Source of the DNA: Mixophyes australis | Taxonomy: Eukaryota; Chordata; Amphibia; Anura; Limnodynastidae | NCBI GenBank assembly: GCA_036250195.1 | Contig: JAVHZZ010000002.1 | Location: 65,808,705-65,872,704, forward strand | DNA: 64,000 nucleotides | Direction of reading: 5' to 3' | Shown: positions 57,606 to 64,000 of the stretch, one piece after another | Layout: each line of letters starts with the position of its first letter | How positions within the stretch are numbered: the first letter of the stretch is position 1 | Notes under the pieces: model-generated | Told to the model about the DNA's origin: nothing | Seen by the model: only the letters and a program-made list of their open reading frames with translations | Database searches by the model: none | Translations under genes and position numbers: made by a program

Positions 57606-58340
57606 GTGCTGTAGTCCTGAAATAATGCATTACATATATGTCAAAATTCACTTTAACCCACCCACCTAATGGATCAATAGACTACAGTTATAACTTATAG
57701 AGTGAACTCTTAACTTTTATTTACTTATCAAATAACACTGAGATAAAAGAAGTGTCACTTCTAAAAATACAAATGAAATGCAAAAGACTGATGTCAGCCA
57801 ATTTGGGCATTTTCAATCTAATTAATGCTAGGCCACAAATTTAGTTGTTTATTATCATTATATTGAGCCATGTATGGTTCGCTCATTTTCTCCTTTCCTT
57901 GCATCTGAAATGGTTGTGGTTCTTGCTTTGTTTTCTTTATTTTGAGAGAGAGAGAGAGAGGTGGGGGTGGATAGGGAAGGAAAGAAAGAAAGAAAGAAAG
58001 AAAGAATTTGTTGTACATTTTAAATAGCCGAACTCTGTACATATTAATTTGCAGATAGCATATCAAATTCAAAAAATGTCTGTATGTACATGAAATCAGC
58101 CAGTCATTTATTTCTCCATATTGAGCATTGAATATTCATGTACAACTGTCTGAGTTCAGATAAAAAAGAAGTGGTGGAGAACTATGAGAACATGTCTTCA
58201 CTGTGTGGTATATACTGAGAACTGAAGATGGCTGCCAGGTATTTCCTGTTAGCTAGCACTTCCTGAATAGCAAGTGGATGACAGTGATGTCACTTCCTCC
58301 AACCACACATAACATACATCTACATCATCCTTTTTTTTAA
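57606..58340. other. Unassigned; GA and GAAA microsatellites
   Basis: (GA)n at about 57945-57961 and (AAAG)n at 57979-58004. No gene. Confidence 0.6.
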
Positions 58341-58691
58341 GAACAAAGTAACAATCAACTGGTGCGAGACAGTGTGACAGGTGTTGGATGTGAGAACAGT
58401 GTGCAAATGAAAATAGAAACCCTCTGCTCCATGGGAGATTTCTGTCCTCCCTGAGCTCTCCTTAAAACACATGCGTTACGGTTTGTCAAGTGTACTGCGC
58501 CAGTCAAACTCTCCACCTGCCACTGTTGTCGGAACTGGTAATACCGAAAGTTATATAACAAAGTCCTGGAATTTAGTATTAGGCCTGGAGATTCTACCAG
58601 ACCTTGTGATGAATAAAAGAGGTAGTGATGTGTTCTGTGTTGAACAGGGCTCACTTTTGGTCAGGGGTATAAGACTGTCCTGCATTGCAAT
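58341..58691 (-). pseudogene. Ty3/gypsy pol 3' region, continuation beyond the solo LTR
   Basis: On the minus strand this follows directly from 59633 once the solo LTR and one AGATG copy are removed. An open stretch (58355-58654) has no confident domain. Read as the decayed region downstream of integrase, by position only. Confidence 0.35.
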
Positions 58692-58696
58692 AGATG

Positions 58697-59632
58697 TGTC
58701 ACACCTCGGTCCTGCTTGCGGGCATCCATACCATTACCCTCTTCTCATAAACAGTAATGCCAGCATCAGTTGCTCGCATGTATCTTTGGCAGTCTGCTCT
58801 GCGCATGTGCAGAATCGCACTCCCCTTTTGTAAACTCATTTTTACTCTCATTGGCCTCGGGATCATGGGGCGCTATTTATACCTCCCAAATACACCTGCC
58901 TATTGCCTGTTCTTCAGCTCACTTCCTGTGCTCTAGGATCTGGCTCCTGTTTTCTGTAGTAGTATCAGCCTGCTTTCCTCCAGCATTAAACCCGCTGTTC
59001 CAGTGACTCCTGTACCATCATCTGAGTTACCTGTATCGTGTCAGCCTCAGTTCTCTCCATCTGCTGCCTCTCTGAGCTACCACTTTTCCTGCGACTTCTT
59101 CGCAGCTGTCTCAAGTTACTTACGTTGTATCAGCCAGCTCTACTCCAGTATTGAACCCGCTGTTCCAGTGACTCCTCTACCATCACTTGAGTTACCCGTA
59201 TCATGTCAGTGTCGGTTCTTGCCATCCGCTGCCTATCTGTGCTACTGCCTATCTGTGCTACTGCATCCGCTGCCTATCTGTGCTAACCACTGTTACTGTG
59301 TCTTCGCTGCAACCATCTCAAGTTACTAATGTGGTATCAGTTGGTTCTCTCCTAGCATTGAACCTGCTGACCCAGTGACTGTCCTACCTCTATGCTAGCT
59401 CTCTGTATTGTGCCACCCTCAGCCACCTGCCTCCGTTTGGCTCCTCCTCAACTCTCTGCTGCATTCGCTTTCTCTCGGGACCGCGACCTGCGGGATAGGT
59501 GCCGCTAAGCCCATACTTCTGTGCGGGAGTCCCTGGTGAATACCACCTACTCGTTAGACTCTGCGCCTGTGAGAGAGCTCAGTCATCCTGCAGAGTCCGG
59601 GGATCCATTGCTCTATCAGGACAACTGTGACA
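58697..59632 (+). mobile_element. Solo LTR (Ty3/gypsy-like), plus strand, TSD AGATG
   Basis: It starts TGTCACACCTCGGTCC and ends ACAACTGTGACA, flanked by AGATG on both sides (58692-58696, 59633-59637). In order: TGCGCATGTGCAG (NRF1-like), CTCATTGGCCTC (inverted CCAAT), GCGCTATTTATACC (TATA-like) near 58870, then imperfect repeats of CCGCTGTTCCAGTGACTCC and GAGTTACC. CTGCGGGATAGGTGCCGC near the end matches the layout of the LTR at 40854. It interrupts the minus-strand gypsy pol and is younger than it. Confidence 0.85.
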
Positions 59633-60737
59633 AGATGCTTCTTCAGAGGTCCATTGTCCACATTGATAGTTGTTCTGACATCCTCAGGCAGTATTCCGTG
59701 AGGTGGGGGTGCTGACTCACTCAGCCCTAAGAGGTGACGCCTGTTGTGCTCATACAAAGCACAATCAATCTGATGCACCACTTAGCTGTTGGGGCTGTTG
59801 GAAGATTCTTGCACAGTCCCACCTCTATCAAACCCGACTGGGTTCTGGATGTGGACGGTGTGCCCTGGAGACAATGGTCTCCGCTGATGAGAAGTTTTGT
59901 CGTGATTGGTTTTGAGCCATAACGTGGACTTGTCCAGAGCATGCTGCACATTGGTCTCAATGGTTGGTGTAAGCTTGGCTTTGATTGTAGGAATGATAGT
60001 GCGAGTGCGTCTGGACAGAAGGCATTGAGAAGGAGAAGGGAGCTCATCTCTTTGGGTATTTCTCAAATTATGGAGAGCAATGAATACGTTTCAACCATCT
60101 CTGTAGCATTTATCAAATATGTGCTTTGCAGAACGTATTGCTCTTTCTGCTAGTACATTAGATTGTGGATAGAGCGGACTGCTAGTGACATGTGAGATGT
60201 CCCATTCATTGGTGAAAGACTAGAACTCACCAGCCAAGAAGTGCATGGCGTTGTCAGTGAGCAGCTTGCGTGGTATACCAAGAGTGTCTTTTCATTTATT
60301 TAGTGACTTTGGTACTCGTCAGTTCAGGAAGATAGTCTATCTCGAACCAAACTAGAATATGAGTCAACTAACACAAGATGCTCCTTCCCCCTCTGCACAA
60401 AAAGATCTGCAGCAACGATGGACCATGGGAGGTCAGGTACCTCATGTAGAGTGAGTGGCTCTTTAGTATGATGGGGCTGTAGTGCATTGTAGATGGTACC
60501 TTTGGAGCTTGAGCAGTGTGCACAGGTTTGCGGAGAATAGTGATCAGTGGTTGGTGATCTGTTTCAACCACCACTGGACGTCTATAGATGAACTCATGGA
60601 ACTTTTGACAGACAAAGACAACGGCAAGCAGTTCCTTTTCAATCTGAGCATACCATGATTCAGTGTCTGTAAGGGCTCTGGACGCATAACTGATGGGTTT
60701 GTTGCCCTTCAGACAGCACTAAGACCATGCTGGGAAG
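59633..60737 (-). pseudogene. Ty3/gypsy pol: RNase H and integrase remnant
   Basis: Minus strand, reading down from 60737. The RNase H domain is nearly intact in frame to 60366 (PISYASRALTDTES, EKELLAVVFVCQKFHEFIY, VVETDHQPLITIL). An integrase core follows in broken frames: VDSYS, KLLTDNAMHFLAGEF near 60270 and the SPLYPQSN block near 60175 (end of the DDE core). The C-terminal LRNTQRDELPSPSQ..LLSRRTRT block lies near 60040. Frameshifts and stops abolish the polyprotein. This is an old retrotransposon copy, continuous with 63814-64000 before the LINE insertion. Confidence 0.88.
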
Positions 60738-60935
60738 CATTATTATTATTATCCTTTATTTGTTAGGCGCCACAAGATTTCCGCAGCGCCGTTCACAGTA
60801 CAAACAGTAGACTATACAGGATGAAACAGTACTAAAATAAACAAAAAAAAATACCAATAATTCAGAAACTCCAGGCAGGCTAATGCATGTAAAGAACAGG
60901 CATGGAGACAGGAGGGAAGAGGGAGGGAAGAAGCA
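60738..60935 (-). mobile_element. L2-type LINE 3' UTR fragment
   Basis: The plus strand begins with ATT triplets, then TTTGTTAGGCGCCACAAGAT, CCGCAGCGCCGTTCACAG and CAGTAGACTATACAGGATG, matching the L2 3' end at 25535-25640. It sits exactly where the gypsy RNase H frame is broken. Confidence 0.85.
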
Positions 60936-60991
60936 TTAGCAGAGATGACCATAGGAACATGAACATAAAAGAACTGGAGCAATGGGCTAGA

Positions 60992-63813
60992 AGTAACATA
61001 CATAGTAACATAGTTGATGAGGTTGAAAAAAGACACCAGTCCATCAAGTTCAACCTATTTTGGATCTCCTGCGATCCTGCACTTATATTTGAAATTAATC
61101 CAGAGTAGGCAACCGCCCATCTGTTTCAATTTTGAAAATCCCCCCAGACTCAATATTGCAATCCAATTTTTACCCTATATCCACTACTATCCTTTATTTT
61201 AAATTAACAGTCGTATCCCTGGATACACCTTTCCGCTAAAAATTTGTCTAACCCTTTCTTAAACATATCTATTGAATCTGCCATCACAACCTTCCCTGGC
61301 AATGAATTCCATATCTTGACTGCCCTTACTGTAAAGAACCCCTTCCTTTGCTGGTTGTGAAATTTCCTCTCCTCTAACCTTAGGGGATGACCACGTGTCC
61401 TGTGTATGGTCCTTGGGGTAAAAAGTTCCCATGAAAGCTCTCTGTATTGACCCCTAATGTATTTGTACATAGTAATCATATCTCCCCTTAGGCGCCTCTT
61501 TTCTAAAGTAAACATGCCTAAACTGGCTAACCTTTCCTCATAACTTAATGACTCCATACCCTTTATCAATTTTGTCGCCCTTCTCTGAACCCTTTCTAGT
61601 TCCAAATTATCTTTTTTATAGAGTGGTGCCCAGAACTGTACTGCATATTCAAGATGAGGTCTTACCAATGATTTATACAGTGGCAAAATTACACTGTCTT
61701 CCCTTGCATCTATGGCCCTTTTTATGCATGCCAATACTTTGTTTGCCCTTGCAGCTGCTGCTTGACATTGAGCACTATTGCTAAGTCTACTGTCTACGAG
61801 CACTCCCAAATCCTTTTCCATTATAGATTCTCCCAAATTAATTCCATTTAATTTATAGATTGCGTTCTTGTTTTTGATCCCTGAATGCATAACCTTACAT
61901 TTATCTGTGTTAAACCTCATATTCCATTTAGCCGCCCAATCCTCCAGTTTATTTAAGTCCCTCTGTAGAGAAGCTACATTTTGCTCTGATTTTATTACCT
62001 TACAGAGTTTAGTGTCATCTGCAAAAATAGAAACTTTACTCTCTAAACCATCACCAAGGTCATTAATAAATATATTAAAAAGGAGTGGTCCCAGCACGGA
62101 ACCTTGAGGAACTCCACTTAAGACCTTTGACCAATTAGAAAATGTTCCATTTATCACAACTCTCTGTTCCCTATTCTCTAACCAGTTTTCGATCCAAGTA
62201 CAAATTTTGATTTCTAGACCCAGTTCCCTTATTTTGTAAACCAACCTCTTGTGTGGCACTGTATCAAAGGCCTTTGCAAAATCTAAGTAGACCACATCTA
62301 CTGTCCTGCCCTGGTCTAAGTTCCCACTAACTTCCTCGTAGAAACTAATTAGATTAGTTTGACATGACCTATCCCTCACAAATCCATGTTGATTCCCACT
62401 AATAATTTTATTGCGTACCAAGTAATCCTGAATACTGTCCCTTAAAATACCTTCCAGTAGTTTCCCCACTATTGATGTCAGGCTTACAGGTCTATAATTC
62501 TCTGGTTGTGATCTCGTCCCCTTTTTAAACAACGGCACCACATCTGCTATTCGCCAATCCCTTGGCACTGAGCCTGATGAGATTGAATCTCTGAAAATTA
62601 AGAATAGCGGTCTAGCTATTTCCGAGTTTAATTCCATAAGGACCCTTGGGTGTATGCCATCTGGACCTGGAGCTTTATTTATCTTAATATTCTTCAGTCG
62701 CCTTTGGACTTCTTCCTCTGACAACCAAGTATTAATTAATGGCATGGTTTCATTTCCATTTTTATGTATTACTCCTGCCATTTGTTCCTCTCTGGTAAAT
62801 ACTGAAGAAAAGAACATGTTTAATATCTCTGCTTTTTCCTTAGTATCATTTATCAATTCACCCATCTCACTTCTTAGTGGTCCTATATTATCTTTTTTAA
62901 TCCTTTTGCCATTTATATACTTAAAAAACTTTTTGGGGTTTGTCTTACTTTCTTTTGCAACGTGCCTTTCATTTTCTAATTTAGCCAATCTAATTTCCTT
63001 TTTGCATGTTTTATTACATTCCTTGTACCTATGGAAGGACTCCTCTGACCCTTCAGACTTAAACAATTTAAATGCACGCTTTTTCCTTTGCATTTCTTCC
63101 CTTACCTTTTTATTTAGCCATATTGGTTTAGACTTAATTCTTTTACATTTATTTCCCATAGGAATGAACTTATACGTGTATATTTCCAACAACATTTTAA
63201 AGACAGCCCACATTTCTTCCGTATTTTTTCCTTCAAAGGCTTTGTCCCAGTCTATGCTCTTTATAGACTCCTTTAGCATATTAAAATTTGCCTTTTTAAA
63301 GTTTAAAGTCCTAGTTGATCCCTTATACTGTTGTTTCTGGAAACTAATTTTAAATGAGACCATATTATGATCACTGTTTCCCAAGTGCTCCTTTACTTGA
63401 ATATTTGATATTACGTCTACATTGTTTGTTATTACTAGGTCCAGTATAGTCCGGTTCCTAGTTGGTTCATCAACTAATTGGGACATGTAATGGTCTTTTA
63501 GCGTGCTCAGAAACCTATTTCCCCTAGCTGTACCGCAGGTCTCAGTACTCCAATCAATGTCCGGATAATTAAAATCCCCCATAATTAAAATTTGACCTAG
63601 TTGTGTAGCCTTTTCAATTTGCTGTAGAAGTTGGGCTTCCTCAATCGTACTAATATCTGGCGGTTTATAGCATATCCCTATCAGAAACTTCTCTGAACTT
63701 TTTCCTCCGCTGGATATTTCCACCCACAATGCCTCCATATTATCACCAATATTCTCGTATATAACTTCCTGAATACTTGGTTTTAATTCTGGCTTAATAA
63801 TAATAATAGTGAT
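60992..63813 (-). mobile_element. CR1-clade LINE, 5'-truncated, nearly intact
   Basis: Minus strand. The 3' end near 61000 carries ACTATGTTACTATGTATG, an 8-bp-periodic terminus as in CR1 elements. The 3' UTR includes GTTGAACTTGATGGACTGG near 61050. The ORF2 frame runs without interruption from 63805 to 61204. 5'-truncated inside the endonuclease domain and joined at 63801-63813 to gypsy DNA through a short TAA run. The intact frame points to a recent insertion. Confidence 0.9.
61204..63805 (-). CDS. CR1-clade ORF2: endonuclease (partial) and reverse transcriptase
   Basis: LINE protein that nicks DNA and copies its own RNA at the cut (target-primed reverse transcription). The open frame extends 51 codons further, to 63957, but those residues are gypsy-derived. 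Counting from 63957, the apurinic-type endonuclease remnant shows MGDFNYPDIDW (126-136) and the catalytic SDHN (195-198); its N-terminal part is missing. RT motifs are NKAPGPDGIHPRV (427-439), NYRPVSLTS (487-495), VVYLDFAKAFDTVPH (555-569, catalytic Asp559), SGVPQGSVLGPLLF (614-627) and FADDTKL (645-651, catalytic DD). The typical CR1 C-terminus (PHLEYAVQFWAP, RVQRRATKLIKG, LEKRRLRGDMI) follows. No internal stop. It is probably not mobile, for lack of ORF1, 5' UTR and a full endonuclease. Confidence 0.92.
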
Positions 63814-64000
63814 CTTAACCTTGAGGAGAGCAGTAGCATCAGCATGACAGCCCAACCAACACCATTCAACATCATTGTGCAAAAGCTGGCTGAGCGGAGC
63901 TGTGATGTCACTGTAGTGAGGCAGAAATTTTGAAAGGTAATTTGTCAGAGAAATCACTGCAAACCCAGCTTGTCTGTGGGGTTGAGCATTTGCTGGATGG
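63814..64000 (-). pseudogene. Ty3/gypsy RT C-terminal remnant
   Basis: The minus strand encodes the end of the gypsy RT and connection (NYLSKFLPHYSDITAPLSQL, then VEWCW). Upstream, MLNPTDKLGLQ is in another frame, so a frameshift lies near 63957. The match ends where the CR1 DNA begins; RNase H resumes at 60737. About 25 codons expected between the two parts are missing, so the insertion site was also trimmed. Confidence 0.85.

Noticed and set aside
62654..63370. 238-codon plus-strand frame
   Set aside because: Antisense shadow of the CR1 reverse-transcriptase frame; hydrophobic composition comes from the complementary strand.

Overview
This is 64 kb of vertebrate nuclear DNA that looks almost entirely intergenic and is packed with transposable elements. 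The repeat mix is what I would expect in an amphibian, most likely a frog: L2 and CR1 LINEs, a tRNA-like SINE that shares a LINE-type 3' tail, many hAT elements with CAGGGC-type ends, short palindromic MITEs with GGGCCTGATTCATTAAGG, GGGGTAAATGTATCAA or GGGCTA ends, and Ty3/gypsy-type solo LTRs. The species call is inference from memory of repeat families. No intact host protein gene, tRNA, rRNA or CRISPR array was found. Three short exon-like stretches are listed with low confidence.

Layout. 1-885: right part of a minisatellite-bearing hAT-like element. 1.9-3.8 kb: a SINE split by a MITE, then two DNA elements almost touching. 3.8-6.8 kb: a three-level nest (hAT ends around a GTCGAC-type repeat around a minisatellite hAT element with perfect 8-bp target duplications). 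7.5-10.9 kb: two L2 pieces with an LTR-like element in a TAA tail. 12.1-13.4 kb: an element with a promoter-like start and a tandemly duplicated body. 14.07-16.34 kb: solo LTR (TSD TGTGT) containing a 1.07-kb foldback MITE. 16-31 kb: mostly unassigned sequence with scattered MITEs, SINEs, an L2 3' end, and a candidate conserved non-coding block near 21.2-22.2 kb. 31.84-33.38 kb: a second minisatellite hAT element with perfect TSD. 34.3-36.4 kb: a foldback insertion with a 15-bp direct repeat at its ends. 37-46 kb: SINE, perfect-TSD MITE, foldback, solo LTR interrupted by L2, older L2. 46.0-51.8 kb: three decayed hAT transposase copies, two of them head to head. 53.0-56.4 kb: a near-perfect inverted repeat with about 1.4-kb arms and a 15-bp direct repeat at its ends. 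58.3-64.0 kb: a decayed minus-strand Ty3/gypsy pol broken by a solo LTR (TSD AGATG) and by L2/CR1 LINE DNA. The CR1 carries the only long intact reading frame.

Two themes go beyond a repeat catalogue. First, several otherwise different repeats share a small motif: CTGANGA or a close variant, a short hairpin whose stem bases change together, then GAAACGCG or GAAACTCG. In four of five cases it lies just downstream of a TATA-like or A/T-rich box. It recalls, but is not shown to be, a hammerhead-type ribozyme core. Second, three hAT-like elements share one plan: hAT-like end, GC-rich segment, splice-donor-like sequence, then a minisatellite array whose unit differs in each element.
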